Assembly (NCBI GenBank): GCA_002070185.1
Contig: MWCT01000006.1
Location: 129,001 to 193,000, forward strand
DNA: 64,000 nt
From: a candidate division BRC1 bacterium ADurb.Bin183
GTDB taxonomy: Bacteria > Sumerlaeota > Sumerlaeia > MWCT01
Reading direction: 5' to 3'
This document shows positions 26,438-35,594 of this stretch, piece after piece (position 1 is the first letter of the stretch; the number at the start of each line of letters is the position of its first letter). The notes below the pieces were generated by a model, which was not told where the DNA came from, ran no database searches, and saw nothing but the letters and a program-made list of their open reading frames with translations. The position numbers and the translations under genes are program-made.

Positions 26438-27964
26438 TCAAGATGTTTTCCATGTTATCTGCCGATGCGCATGAAATGCAGAACGTAAGGAAAACGAGAT
26501 TTGATCATGCAACGTTTGCAATTGCGTGTAAAACGCGGCGTTATTTTTATTCGGGGAAACGCGCGTCCGCTCGTCCATCTTCACCCATTCGGCAGTTATT
26601 TTTTCAATTGAGAGCGCTTCTTCTTTCTGCCGTGCAAAAGCCCAACGCGCCTGTATCGCGCCGCCATAAGCCGCCCCTTCCGCATGTTCCATTGCCACAA
26701 CCTCCGCATCAAAAACATCTGCCAGAATTCGCCGCCAAACCGCGCTTTTGGATCCGCCGCCTGTTAAACGAATCTCCTTTGCGTTGATTCCCAGTTCCCG
26801 CAGACGGTTCAATCCATAATTCATCGTCATGGTTGCGCCCTCCATTGCGGCGCGAGCGATATGCGCCTTCTCAAATGTTCGGGCATTGATTCCGAAAAGA
26901 ACCCCAGTCCCATCGGGGACATTCGGCGTTCGCTCGCCCTCAAAGTAGGGGAGGAGGCACAAACCGCCAGCCCCAACAGGCGTCTTTTCAACTGCGGCAT
27001 CGAGTTCTGTAAAATTCATATCAAAAAGCGCGCGCGCCAATTCGGTCGAAACCGTCACATTCATCACACACAAAAGCGGGAGCCACTTGCCGGTGCTGTC
27101 GCAAAAAGCGGCAATCTCGCCCTGCGGGTCTATCACCGGCGACTCGCTGTATGCATAGATAGTTCCTGATGTTCCAAGGCTCGCCGTCACAATTCCCGTG
27201 CGGACATTGCCCGTGCCGATTGCCCCCATCATATTGTCGCCGCCACCCGCGCTCACAATCACATCATACGAAAACCCAAACTCATCGGCAATGGATGGCT
27301 GAACAATCCCCGCAGGTTCCCAAGATGGCGCAAGCGGCGGCAGTTTTTCCATCAGCGCAGGATCAATCGCATTCACAAGTTCGCGCCGCCACTGCCGCGA
27401 ACGCACATCCATGAGCGACGTCCCTGAGGCGTCTCCCCATTCCATCCTGCGTTCGCCCGTAAGACGAAAATTCAAATAATCATGCGGCAGAAGAACAGTA
27501 TGAAGCCGCGCATAATTCTTCGGCTCGTTTTCCTTCAACCATAAAATCTTCGATGCAGTAAAACCGGCAGGCACGCCGTTTCCAATCAATTGAATGCAAT
27601 GCTCCAGTCCGCCAACGCGTTCCAGAATCTCTTCGCACTGTTGCGCTGTGCTTGTGTCGCACCAGATTTTGGCGGGGCGTATGACGCGTCCATCCTTGTC
27701 GAGCGGAACAAAACCGTGCTGCTGTCCTGAAACGCCGATTCCCCGCACATCTTTTGGGTTAACGCCCGATTTTTTTAAAACATCATTCATGGCGATTTTC
27801 AGCGCATTCCACCAGTCTTCAGGATGTTGCTCCTTGTGTCCGGGCGGCAGATTTTCAATAAGCGGCGTCGGATGCGAGGCTGTTGCGAGAATTCTCCCCG
27901 TGTTGCCGTCAGCCGCCAACGCCTTTGTGGATTGCGTTCCGCTGTCTATGCCGATAAATATCAT
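26438..27964 (-). CDS. xylB: Xylulokinase
   Basis: A FGGY-family sugar kinase of 508 residues that phosphorylates D-xylulose to xylulose 5-phosphate. It starts MIFIGIDSGTQSTKALA and has GIGVSGQQHGFV, GGGDNMMGAIGTG and the C-terminal LTGGGSKSAVWRRILADVF. The QQHG block and overall length favour xylulokinase over glycerol or gluconate kinase. The ATG at 27964 follows a GGGGG ribosome-binding site; an in-frame ATG at 27982 overlaps that site and is less likely. No xylose isomerase or transporter gene is adjacent, so its physiological substrate is not confirmed by context. Confidence 0.9.
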   Translation of the reverse strand: MIFIGIDSGTQSTKALAADGNTGRILATASHPTPLIENLPPGHKEQHPEDWWNALKIAMNDVLKKSGVNPKDVRGIGVSGQQHGFVPLDKDGRVIRPAKIWCDTSTAQQCEEILERVGGLEHCIQLIGNGVPAGFTASKILWLKENEPKNYARLHTVLLPHDYLNFRLTGERRMEWGDASGTSLMDVRSRQWRRELVNAIDPALMEKLPPLAPSWEPAGIVQPSIADEFGFSYDVIVSAGGGDNMMGAIGTGNVRTGIVTASLGTSGTIYAYSESPVIDPQGEIAAFCDSTGKWLPLLCVMNVTVSTELARALFDMNFTELDAAVEKTPVGAGGLCLLPYFEGERTPNVPDGTGVLFGINARTFEKAHIARAAMEGATMTMNYGLNRLRELGINAKEIRLTGGGSKSAVWRRILADVFDAEVVAMEHAEGAAYGGAIQARWAFARQKEEALSIEKITAEWVKMDERTRVSPNKNNAAFYTQLQTLHDQISFSLRSAFHAHRQITWKTS

Positions 27965-28245
27965 TGAATTGTCCCCCTTCATATTCAATTGACAGGATGT
28001 GCAAAAAATAAAGTTTTTTCCCGAGTAAGATATGCGATTCTTATTTAATAGATAGACAAGCATCAAGGGGAAATCGTTTCAGATATGTTTCCCCCGCGAA
28101 CTTCCAAGCCGCTTTTTTTCAATAATGCAACTCATGCCCAAACTCCACCCGCGTCAATATCAACCACAGCCTTGAATTCCCTTGACCCCGACTCGCCGAG
28201 CGTTTAATTCCTTATCGTTTTTATGTGATTCGCAAAAGGAAGCAA

Positions 28246-28905
28246 ATGGCAAAAGTTGTTTTTATTTCGACCTTTAATGAATGCTGCAAAGGCATCCGCT
28301 ATCTGATGTCCGCGGCTCGTCTTGCCGGACATGAAGCGCATACGATTCTTCTCAAAACATTTGCCGAATGCCGCCAGCCCATCCCCCCGCGCAACAATGA
28401 AGGCTACTATGGCGAACTCTTCCACGTCACGGAAGAAGAACTTCACTTGACCTTCAATCAAATCAAGACCGTCAACCCCGACATCATCGGCATCAGCGTT
28501 TTTTCGCATTATCACGGCGTATGCAAATGGCTGACAAGGCATCTCCATCGCGAGTTCCCAAATCTCCCCATCCTCTGGGGCGGCGTGGATGTCACCTATA
28601 ATCCCGATGTTGCTATCCAGTACGCCGACCTCATTTGCATCAGCGACGGCGAAGGTCCGATGGTTGACATACTCAACGCTATTCAAAAAGGTGATGATTT
28701 TTCGGAAATAGATAATCTGTGGGTGCGCAACAAGGACGGCTCCATCTCCAAGCGTCCGCTTCGTCCGCTTGATAAAGACATCTCCAACCTGCCCATCCCC
28801 GCCTACAGCCCCGAAAATTTCTGGGAAATCCGCGGCTCATCTATCAAGCCCTTTGCCCCAAGCGAAACATCGTGGCGCAGCGCGGCAGCCGCCTGCATCA
28901 AATAG
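28246..28905 (+). pseudogene. Truncated B12-binding domain protein (radical SAM half missing)
   Basis: The 219-codon frame starts behind AAAGGA and encodes a cobalamin-binding-type domain (VVFISTFNECCKGIRYL, then VNPDIIGISVFSHYHG, LPILWGGVDVTYNPD and ADLICISDGEGPMVDILNAI). It then gives the short linker that normally precedes a radical SAM domain (LPIPAYSPENF), but stops after about 35 residues with no Cys motif. In the next frame an open stretch continues to about 28988 (HQIAERVRSMRHKTDAPHH), which reads like the tail of a longer protein. The likeliest reading is a gene that lost its core by deletion with a frameshift. A genuine stand-alone B12-binding protein is the alternative. Confidence 0.6.
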
Positions 28906-29009
28906 CAGAACGCGTCCGCTCCATGAGGCATAAAACCGATGCGCCGCACCATCCCTGTCCCTACATAGACACCCTTCCCACAGGGATGCTCAAACAACTT
29001 TACAAATGA

Positions 29010-32000
29010 TTATATACGGCAGGCGGCGGAAAAAGCGCAGTAACCGCACAACTTATCAGAATCGCTTCCAACAGGAAAATCCCCTTTGCGAATGCCTGAA
29101 ACATATTTTTTGATATTTTCTTTTGTTGCTTTAAGCAAGTCTTCCAATTCTTCTTGAGTCTCGCAACATGTGGGTCTGCGACCGCTTCCAAGCAAAGGAG
29201 TGCAGTTTTCCTTTGAGATTATTTGTGAATCCCTTTTTATTTCCTTGTCATTTATCTTGTAAAATAATCCCGCCGCCTTTTTCATTTCTCTTTTCAAATG
29301 TTTTTCAAGAATCTCTTTTGCCGCCAGCAGATAAATGGCAAGTTGAAGGCTTGTCCCCTTTTCAACATCGCTCATTTGTTTGACATTTGATCCAAACTTG
29401 TAATCCACCACAGCAAAAGAATCGCCGCATATCTCGATTCGGTCAATCTTCCCCCGCAGCTTAATATCTCCGCTGCGCTCTTTAATAGTATAGGGCTCCT
29501 TTGTGGAGATAGGGTCAACTGCTTCTTCCTTCAACTCAATGTTGCCAAAAGCAACCTCGAAGTATTTGGAAATGTATTGCCCCTGTTTTTCAAAAAACTC
29601 CTTCTCCTTTTGTGTAAAATCCTTTAATATTCTGATAATCTCTTCTTTTTTCGCATCCCAAAACAGGTCATTGTATGGCAAGGCGTTTAAATGTTCCTCA
29701 GCGATTTCAACCAATCTCTGCGCCGCCTCTTCTGCCGACTTGTCGTCTGTGAACGGCGCTTTGTTTTTTCGCGTCCATTCTTGATAAAAAAGAAACAACA
29801 CCCGATGAAGAATATTGCCCCGTTCAAGATTCGATAAATCCTCGTCTGGGCTGTCCGATGGGGGCTCTGAAAGATGCAGAACATTCTCAGCGAAATATTT
29901 GAAAGCGCATTGGGCATATTTTTCCAGTTGCGACACGGAAAATAATGACCGCTTTTCAAGCTTTTCATCAGGCGTAATCCGCACATTGATATCCGCTTCC
30001 TCTTTTTGCGGATCCCCTTTTGCTCTCTGCCACTCCTGCTCGGAATAAATAGCCGCGCTCTTTGCCGGTGCGATAGTTTCAAGGGCAGCCGCCCGTTCCA
30101 ATTCGCGCAAAATAGGCGAAGGGAGCAGCTGAGTCTCATTATCAAAAGCCGGTCGAGTGATTATCATACACTCTTTCGTCTGTCGCAAATAGTGATAAAA
30201 AAGGTATCGGTCAGAAATCATAGTATCCGACTTCTGCGCCATCCCGATTTTCTTACGCTCATCAAAATCAAGAAATGGCGTAATCCTGGAAGAATGGGGC
30301 AGCTCGCCCTCAAGGAAACCGCCAAGGATAAAATAAGGAAACGAAAAAAGGCGGGGCTCCAGCCGTCCTAAAATCTGGACGACCTCCCTCATGGGTTCTT
30401 CGGCGTGAAAGGAAGTCTCCGCAAGAGCCTCCCGCACCTCATTGGCAAACCTTGTGAATGCTATCGGTTTGTCGCCAAGGAGTTGATGCAGATGGTTCAA
30501 ATCCTCATGAATCCTGTTGAATTGATTCAATGCCTTAACATCTCTTTTGCGGAGTTGTTCCGGTATATCTTTTTTCGGATAAAAAATATGCTTTTGGAAC
30601 TCCATACGTTTAAGCGATTTATTCAACCCCTCGGCAAATTCGCCGAATGTTTTCTCGCCGGCAAAATCATCCTCAAGACTTTTCAGTTCCCTAAACACCG
30701 CAAGAATTTTTGAATATTCTCTAATTTCGATTTCCAACTCGTCAAAAGAGCGCTTCTCCCTTTCCTCTTCTGAAAAACCAAAGCCTTTATTAAGATTCTC
30801 TTTTGCGATTTGGGCGGCTTTTATTTTCTGTTCCAACGATTCAATCCACATTGCCATCCCTTCGCCCCCGCGCAATTCTCTGATGCAATTGTAAATGGAA
30901 TCCGAGCGAGGACGCTCCTTTTCAGGGGCAATCAAAGGAAGATTCAGATAAGGGTTAATTAACACTCTCAGAAAATTGGCGCGTTCAAAATTGCTTTCGA
31001 TGAGCCTGAGCCATAATTCCAGAGCTCGTATTGAAGGAATCTGCGCCAGCGTCATTCCCGGCGAAAGGTTAAAGTCTATGCCATATTCATCGAATATTTC
31101 CGAAACAAGCGATGAATATTTTTTTATCGAAGGAAAACAAACGCAAAAATCCTGCAACTGCGCCTCACCGCTCAAAACCCTATCCTTGATAAATCGCGCA
31201 ATAAAACGCACTTCCTTTGTGCGGTTGGGTAATATGAATGATTTAATAAACGCGCCATCATTAGATAATTGGCTCGCCGCCTCAGTATCCCGATAAAAAT
31301 TTTGCAAAACCCTATCCTTGAAAGACTCGCCGCGCGCCTCAACTTTGTGAATGGAGGCAGAGGATTTCGATAACCGCTCAAAAGTCTCCTCCATGTAGCC
31401 AAATAGGAGCGGACGTTCTTCCTCGTATTCTACAAGGACAATCGTGTCCCGAATCTTCCCGCTGATATTTTTCATCATATCTATCAGCGTCTGTGGGAAA
31501 ACATCCATCCCGTCAAAAATAATCATGTCCAAATTTGGGAACTGCTCGCACAGAATATCTAACGCATTCGAACTTGCCGCCAGACGATAAACATCTCCCT
31601 CGTCCGCAAACTCGTGCTCCTTTATATATTTCTGATACCGCTCAAAAACCTTCCAGAAAACATTTTGCGCCACATTATCTGCCTTGCCCTTGATATGCGG
31701 GTCTTTCCCGAACTCCTTTTTGACTTCAATTATCGCATCCACCGCATCAGCAACAAGTCCGGGAAATGTCTCTTCAGACTGGCGGACAATCAGCGAATTA
31801 AAAGATTTCGGCTCGCTAAGAACGATATCGTTTATGATAACCGACATCTCGCGCAATGATATGACAGTCCCCATAGCATCATCTTTCGGAAGCAGCATCC
31901 AAATGAATGATGCAATGGAATAAACAGGCGGACGCCGCCACTGCTGCGGCGCGGCATCGCTCATCCGCCTTGAAATATCGAGCGCATAACGATGAGAGGG

Positions 32001-32120
32001 CACAACAATAACAAACGTGTCCGCCTTATCAGAGGCATAACGTTTGTTGCATTCCGAAAACAGATCGGATGATTTGGCGCGGACGCCGGCGCCGTAGAAT
32101 AACTGGAAGCCATTCGCCAT
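29010..32120 (-). CDS. AddB-like PD-(D/E)XK exonuclease with Fe-S cluster motif
   Basis: A 1036-residue protein of the AddB/RecB-nuclease superfamily. The N-terminal part resembles an inactivated helicase, as in AddB. The C-terminal nuclease has GKIDRIEICGDSFAVVDYKFG with the active-site Asp and DYK. A Cys in YAQCAFKYF and the last three Cys (1025, 1028, 1034; C-x2-C-x5-C) match the four-Cys 4Fe-4S staple of AddB nucleases. The start at 32120 is favoured because GAGGAGG lies nine bases upstream; an ATG at 32138 would include that site. It would process double-strand breaks with an AddA helicase, but no addA lies in the window. Confidence 0.8.
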   Translation of the reverse strand: MANGFQLFYGAGVRAKSSDLFSECNKRYASDKADTFVIVVPSHRYALDISRRMSDAAPQQWRRPPVYSIASFIWMLLPKDDAMGTVISLREMSVIINDIVLSEPKSFNSLIVRQSEETFPGLVADAVDAIIEVKKEFGKDPHIKGKADNVAQNVFWKVFERYQKYIKEHEFADEGDVYRLAASSNALDILCEQFPNLDMIIFDGMDVFPQTLIDMMKNISGKIRDTIVLVEYEEERPLLFGYMEETFERLSKSSASIHKVEARGESFKDRVLQNFYRDTEAASQLSNDGAFIKSFILPNRTKEVRFIARFIKDRVLSGEAQLQDFCVCFPSIKKYSSLVSEIFDEYGIDFNLSPGMTLAQIPSIRALELWLRLIESNFERANFLRVLINPYLNLPLIAPEKERPRSDSIYNCIRELRGGEGMAMWIESLEQKIKAAQIAKENLNKGFGFSEEEREKRSFDELEIEIREYSKILAVFRELKSLEDDFAGEKTFGEFAEGLNKSLKRMEFQKHIFYPKKDIPEQLRKRDVKALNQFNRIHEDLNHLHQLLGDKPIAFTRFANEVREALAETSFHAEEPMREVVQILGRLEPRLFSFPYFILGGFLEGELPHSSRITPFLDFDERKKIGMAQKSDTMISDRYLFYHYLRQTKECMIITRPAFDNETQLLPSPILRELERAAALETIAPAKSAAIYSEQEWQRAKGDPQKEEADINVRITPDEKLEKRSLFSVSQLEKYAQCAFKYFAENVLHLSEPPSDSPDEDLSNLERGNILHRVLFLFYQEWTRKNKAPFTDDKSAEEAAQRLVEIAEEHLNALPYNDLFWDAKKEEIIRILKDFTQKEKEFFEKQGQYISKYFEVAFGNIELKEEAVDPISTKEPYTIKERSGDIKLRGKIDRIEICGDSFAVVDYKFGSNVKQMSDVEKGTSLQLAIYLLAAKEILEKHLKREMKKAAGLFYKINDKEIKRDSQIISKENCTPLLGSGRRPTCCETQEELEDLLKATKENIKKYVSGIRKGDFPVGSDSDKLCGYCAFSAACRI

Positions 32121-32151
32121 AGCTTCAAGCCTCCTCATGGTTTATAAAAAA

Positions 32152-32243
32152 ATCACGGGCGTGATTGAGTAAAGGGGGGAACCTGACTTTCTTCGTGCGC
32201 TACCAAGAAGACAGCCGGTCTTAACAAACTCAGCGCCCGTGAT
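32152..32243 (-). ncRNA. Unassigned hairpin-forming RNA element upstream of the AddB-like gene
   Basis: ATCACGGGCG (32152-32161) pairs perfectly with CGCCCGTGAT (32234-32243), and TGAGT (32166-32170) with ACTCA (32228-32232) just inside. A further long inner hairpin (GGCTGTCTTC with GAAGAAAGTC on the minus strand, one mismatch and one wobble) can form. On the minus strand the closing stem runs directly into seven T, 25 bases before the AddB-like start. It could be a leader terminator/attenuator or a small independent RNA of about 95 bases. It matches none of the RNA families I could test from memory. Confidence 0.45.
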
Positions 32244-32393
32244 CCTTCAGGGAAGAAAAACTTATATAAAATCGCCTCGATAAATACAACCATTAATAAA
32301 TTAAATGCTTTTTCTCACACTCATGGCTCCAAAGTCAAAGAAAAATTATGGATTGCCGTAATTTCAATAAATGCAATTTCATACAAAACAAAT

Positions 32394-32436
32394 AAAAAAA
32401 GCCCAAAAGTGTATTATAGTGACACACTCTTGAGCT
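32394..32436 (-). terminator. Rho-independent terminator after pnp
   Basis: AGCCCAAAAGTGT (32400-32412) pairs with ACACTCTTGAGCT (32424-32436) with two mismatches, and on the minus strand the stem is followed by seven T. It lies about 75 bases after the pnp stop codon. Confidence 0.8.
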
Positions 32437-32509
32437 CGCCTGCAATAAATAGCCTTACCCTTGCATCTCAATGCTCAGATATGGTATATTTTCGCCATAT
32501 TTTCGCTTT

Positions 32510-34693
32510 TTATTCCTCTTCCTGCGGCGGAACCCAACGATAAACAGTGGATTTCTTCTTCTGACCGACGCGCTCCTGCCGCTGCGGTTTCGAGGGCGTC
32601 TCGCCGCGATCCTTCATAGCCTCCTTGCGGCTCAACTTCACCTTGCCATTGACCGGGTCAATGCCAATTACCTTGACTAACATCGTATCGCCCTCGCGGC
32701 AAATATCTTCAACCTTCTCCACGCGTGCGAAATCCAACTCGGAGATGTGAACTAATCCGTCCTTACCCGGCAGGATTTCCACAAAGGCGCCAAAGGTTGT
32801 AATGCGCACGACCTTGCCCGTGTATATCTGCCCCAGCTCTGCCTCTGCCGTGCGCGCTTTGATCATATCCACAGCCATTTGCATCGCCGCTGCCTCATTC
32901 GAGGCGATATAAACCGAGCCGTCGTCTTCGATGTCAATCTTGCAACCGGTCTTCTCGATAATCTCTTTGACGACCTTGCCTCCCGGTCCGATGAGCTCGC
33001 CGATTTTGTCCACAGGGATATGAAGAATCTGGATACGAGGCGCAAATGGTTTGAGGTCGGGATTCGGCGCAGGAATGGCTTCAGCCATTTTGCTGAGAAT
33101 GAACTGGCGTCCGCGTTTTGCCTGCGCAAGAGCCTGCTCAAAAACAGAAAAGTCAATACCGCTTGTTTTGATATCCATCTGGAGTGCGGTTATTCCTTGG
33201 GCTGTTCCCGCCACTTTGAAATCCATATCGCCCAGATGATCCTCAAGCCCCATGATGTCGCTTAATATGGCTAAACTATCATCCTCTTTAATCAGCCCCA
33301 TGGCAATTCCAGCCACGGGCGATTTGATTGGCACGCCGGCGTCCATTAGCGAAAGCGTTCCCGCGCAGACTGATGCCATAGAAGAGGAACCGTTGGATTC
33401 AAGCACCTCAGAAACGATGCGGATGGTGTATGGGAATTGTTCCGTTTCCGGCAGAATCGGCGCCAAAGCGCGCTCCGCAAGGGCTCCATGCCCTATCTCG
33501 CGGCGCCCCGGTCCGGACGGACGTCCGCATTCCCCAACGCTGAAAGCCGGAAAATTGTAATGAAGCATAAACGCCTTTTCAACGACGCCCATCAAATCAT
33601 CAATTATTTGCCGGTCGTCCGGCGTGCCGAGCGTAACGGTCGCCAGCGCCTGCGTCTGTCCGCGTGTGAAAATCGCGGAGCCGTGCGTGCAGGGCAACGG
33701 CGCAATCTCGATATTAATCGGGCGGATCTCCTCAAAACCGCGTCCGTCCGCGCGAATTTTATCCCTCGTCACAACGCGCCGCAAATCGGCTATATAAATC
33801 TTTTCGCAATATTTGGAGATGTCATCTGCCCTTTCAGGATACTGCTCAGCCAGCGCCGTTTGAATCTCCTCTTCAATTTTCTTTTGGACTTCCTTGCGCT
33901 CTTGTTTGTCATAAGTCTGGTGGATTTCAGTCAGGCGCGGGCGGAACAATTTTTCCACATCGGCAAAAAGGACGGCGTCAACTTCCGGCGCGGTAAATTC
34001 CATCTTCGGAACACCGCACTCCTGCCGCATCTGTTCAATGACGGCAACCACGCGTTTGATTTCATCATGCGCAAGCCGCAGACCCTCCAAAACCGCATCC
34101 TCCGTCAATTCTTTAGCGCCGCTTTCCACCATGCAAATGGCGTCCTTCGTCCCCGCCACTACCAAATCCAAAGAAGATTGCTCCATCTCCATGAATGTGG
34201 GATTGAGAACGAACTCATCGCCAATCAATGCAACACGGCATGCAGCCACAGGAGTCAAAAAGGGAATCTTGGAAATATGAAGCGCGGCGGACGAAGCGAT
34301 TAATGCAGGCAACTCTGCAGGATGTTCCTGATCCATGGAAAGAACGGAAACATAAACCTGCGTTTCATTGCGAAACCCATCAGGAAATAAAGGACGCAGC
34401 GGACGGTCAATCAAACGGGCGCGGAGCGTTTCGTTTGTGCCCGGTCGCCCCTCCCTTTTGAAAAAGCCTCCCGGCATTCTTCCTGATGCGTAAAATTTTT
34501 CACGGTAATCAATTGTGAGAGGAAAAAAGTCATTGTCCTCATTAGCCTTGTCGGCGACCACAGCCGCCGCAAGCACCACCGTGTTGCCCCATTGAGCCCA
34601 AACGGCGCCATGCGCCTGGCGCGCCAAACGCCCGGTCTCGAGAATCAGTTCGCTGTTGCCATAGGGGATTGTGAAACGTTTTGTCTCTGTCAT
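32510..34693 (-). CDS. pnp: Polyribonucleotide nucleotidyltransferase (PNPase)
   Basis: A phosphorolytic 3'-5' exoribonuclease of 727 residues. Two RNase PH-like domains are present (first about 1-215, second about 310-540, with an all-helical linker). A KH domain ([25 protein letters not shown]) and an S1 domain ([30 protein letters not shown]) follow. Active-site region [15 protein letters not shown] is intact. The only ribosome-binding site, GGAAAGG, is buried in a strong hairpin seven bases before the ATG. The gene follows rpsO, the common rpsO-pnp order. Confidence 0.97.
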   Translation of the reverse strand: MTETKRFTIPYGNSELILETGRLARQAHGAVWAQWGNTVVLAAAVVADKANEDNDFFPLTIDYREKFYASGRMPGGFFKREGRPGTNETLRARLIDRPLRPLFPDGFRNETQVYVSVLSMDQEHPAELPALIASSAALHISKIPFLTPVAACRVALIGDEFVLNPTFMEMEQSSLDLVVAGTKDAICMVESGAKELTEDAVLEGLRLAHDEIKRVVAVIEQMRQECGVPKMEFTAPEVDAVLFADVEKLFRPRLTEIHQTYDKQERKEVQKKIEEEIQTALAEQYPERADDISKYCEKIYIADLRRVVTRDKIRADGRGFEEIRPINIEIAPLPCTHGSAIFTRGQTQALATVTLGTPDDRQIIDDLMGVVEKAFMLHYNFPAFSVGECGRPSGPGRREIGHGALAERALAPILPETEQFPYTIRIVSEVLESNGSSSMASVCAGTLSLMDAGVPIKSPVAGIAMGLIKEDDSLAILSDIMGLEDHLGDMDFKVAGTAQGITALQMDIKTSGIDFSVFEQALAQAKRGRQFILSKMAEAIPAPNPDLKPFAPRIQILHIPVDKIGELIGPGGKVVKEIIEKTGCKIDIEDDGSVYIASNEAAAMQMAVDMIKARTAEAELGQIYTGKVVRITTFGAFVEILPGKDGLVHISELDFARVEKVEDICREGDTMLVKVIGIDPVNGKVKLSRKEAMKDRGETPSKPQRQERVGQKKKSTVYRWVPPQEEE

Positions 34694-34729
34694 AAAAAAA
34701 CCTTTCCGCAGCTGCGGGCAGCGGAAAGG
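34694..34729 (-). promoter_or_regulatory. Hairpin with T-run that contains the pnp ribosome-binding site
   Basis: On the minus strand CCTTTCCGC (34729-34721) pairs perfectly with GCGGAAAGG (34709-34701), followed by seven T and immediately by the pnp ATG (34693). The GGAAAGG part is the only plausible Shine-Dalgarno sequence for pnp. The element therefore looks both like an intrinsic terminator of the rpsO transcript and like a lid on pnp translation. E. coli pnp is also controlled through a 5' hairpin, though by a different layout. Confidence 0.7.
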
Positions 34730-34865
34730 ACAGGATTAAGCCCGCTTTTGAAAAACGGGTCTTCGGAATTTAGATCTTACACGCTGTTACTTGGCGTATA
34801 AGGTCAAAATCCCGAAAACCTGTCTCCTCTCGCAGTCCGACAGCCGCGCACGATATGATTATGTT

Positions 34866-34890
34866 AAAAGAGGGCGGTGGTTAACCGCCC
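34866..34890 (-). terminator. Hairpin after rpsO, probable terminator
   Basis: GGGCGGT (34872-34878) pairs with ACCGCCC (34884-34890). On the minus strand the stem is followed by TCTTTT. It begins 11 bases after the rpsO stop codon. The T-run is interrupted, so read-through into pnp is likely. Confidence 0.6.
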
Positions 34891-34900
34891 CCAATTTAAC

Positions 34901-35170
34901 CTATTTTCTGAGCCCCAGTCTTGAGACTAAAGTGCGATACCGCTCAATATCCAGTTTTGAAAGATAGTTGAGCAAACTCTTGCGCCGCCCTACCAGTTGA
35001 AGCAGACCGCGCCGCGAATGGTGATCCTTGTGGTGCGATTTGAAATGCTCCGTTAGATTTATTATCCGCTCGGTCAGAATTGCCACCTGAACTTCCGGCG
35101 AGCCGGTGTCGCCCTCATGGCGCTTGTACTGTTCAATCAATTCCTTTTTCTTTTCTGCCGTGATAGACAT
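34901..35170 (-). CDS. rpsO: 30S ribosomal protein S15
   Basis: An 89-residue protein of standard S15 length, starting [28 protein letters not shown] and holding the conserved [20 protein letters not shown]. It binds 16S rRNA helices and nucleates the platform of the small subunit. The start at 35170 has GGAGG nine bases upstream; the longer frame upstream has no family sequence. The upstream leader may carry autoregulatory structure as in other S15 genes, but I see no recognised motif. Confidence 0.97.
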   Translation of the reverse strand: MSITAEKKKELIEQYKRHEGDTGSPEVQVAILTERIINLTEHFKSHHKDHHSRRGLLQLVGRRKSLLNYLSKLDIERYRTLVSRLGLRK

Positions 35171-35594
35171 AGCCGCGTGCCTCCAATTTTTAATCTGCCT
35201 TAAGCCCAGAGCGACGTTGATGTTTCGTCCATCCGAGCAAAAGGTAATTTTTTTTTGCTTCTTGAGCCTTTCAACCCAATAAACATATCCTTTATGCGAA
35301 AAATTGTTTCCCGCTGTCAACATGAATAGCATTGTGAAAAAATATAATTTCAATCATTAGAAAAATCTTGAAACTAAGTTTACCTCTACGGCGTGGTTTG
35401 TTCCAGATGAACCGATTGATGCGATTTCAAAAAACACCCGCGAGTGTAATGTTATTTCCATAAACCGGATATAAAAAAACGGCTCCTTGCCGAAATTTCA
35501 CAATCAATCAATCTTTCCGCCTCTTCGAATTTTACTTGCTATCGCAAGACGGCGTCTAATATCTTAACCTGATTATAAAAAAAGGAGTTGCTAT
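35171..35594. other. Divergent intergenic region between rpsO and the coiled-coil protein gene
   Basis: This 424-base stretch has no supported gene. The left part is the leader of rpsO on the minus strand. The right part holds a weak promoter-like TTGCTA (35536-35541) and TAATAT (35557-35562) with a 15-base spacer on the plus strand, next to the small palindrome AGACGGCGTCT. I see no repeats or RNA genes. Confidence 0.5.

Noticed and set aside
32152-32243. tRNA, SRP RNA or 6S RNA
   Set aside because: TTGGTAGCGCAC and GGTTC on the minus strand recall tRNA D and T loops, but arm lengths and order do not give a cloverleaf. The conserved apical GGAAG/AGCAGCC motif of SRP RNA and the central bubble of 6S RNA are absent.
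33437-34303. Plus-strand frame of 288 codons
   Set aside because: It is antisense to pnp and is Arg/Asn/His-rich with no motif; pnp is certain.
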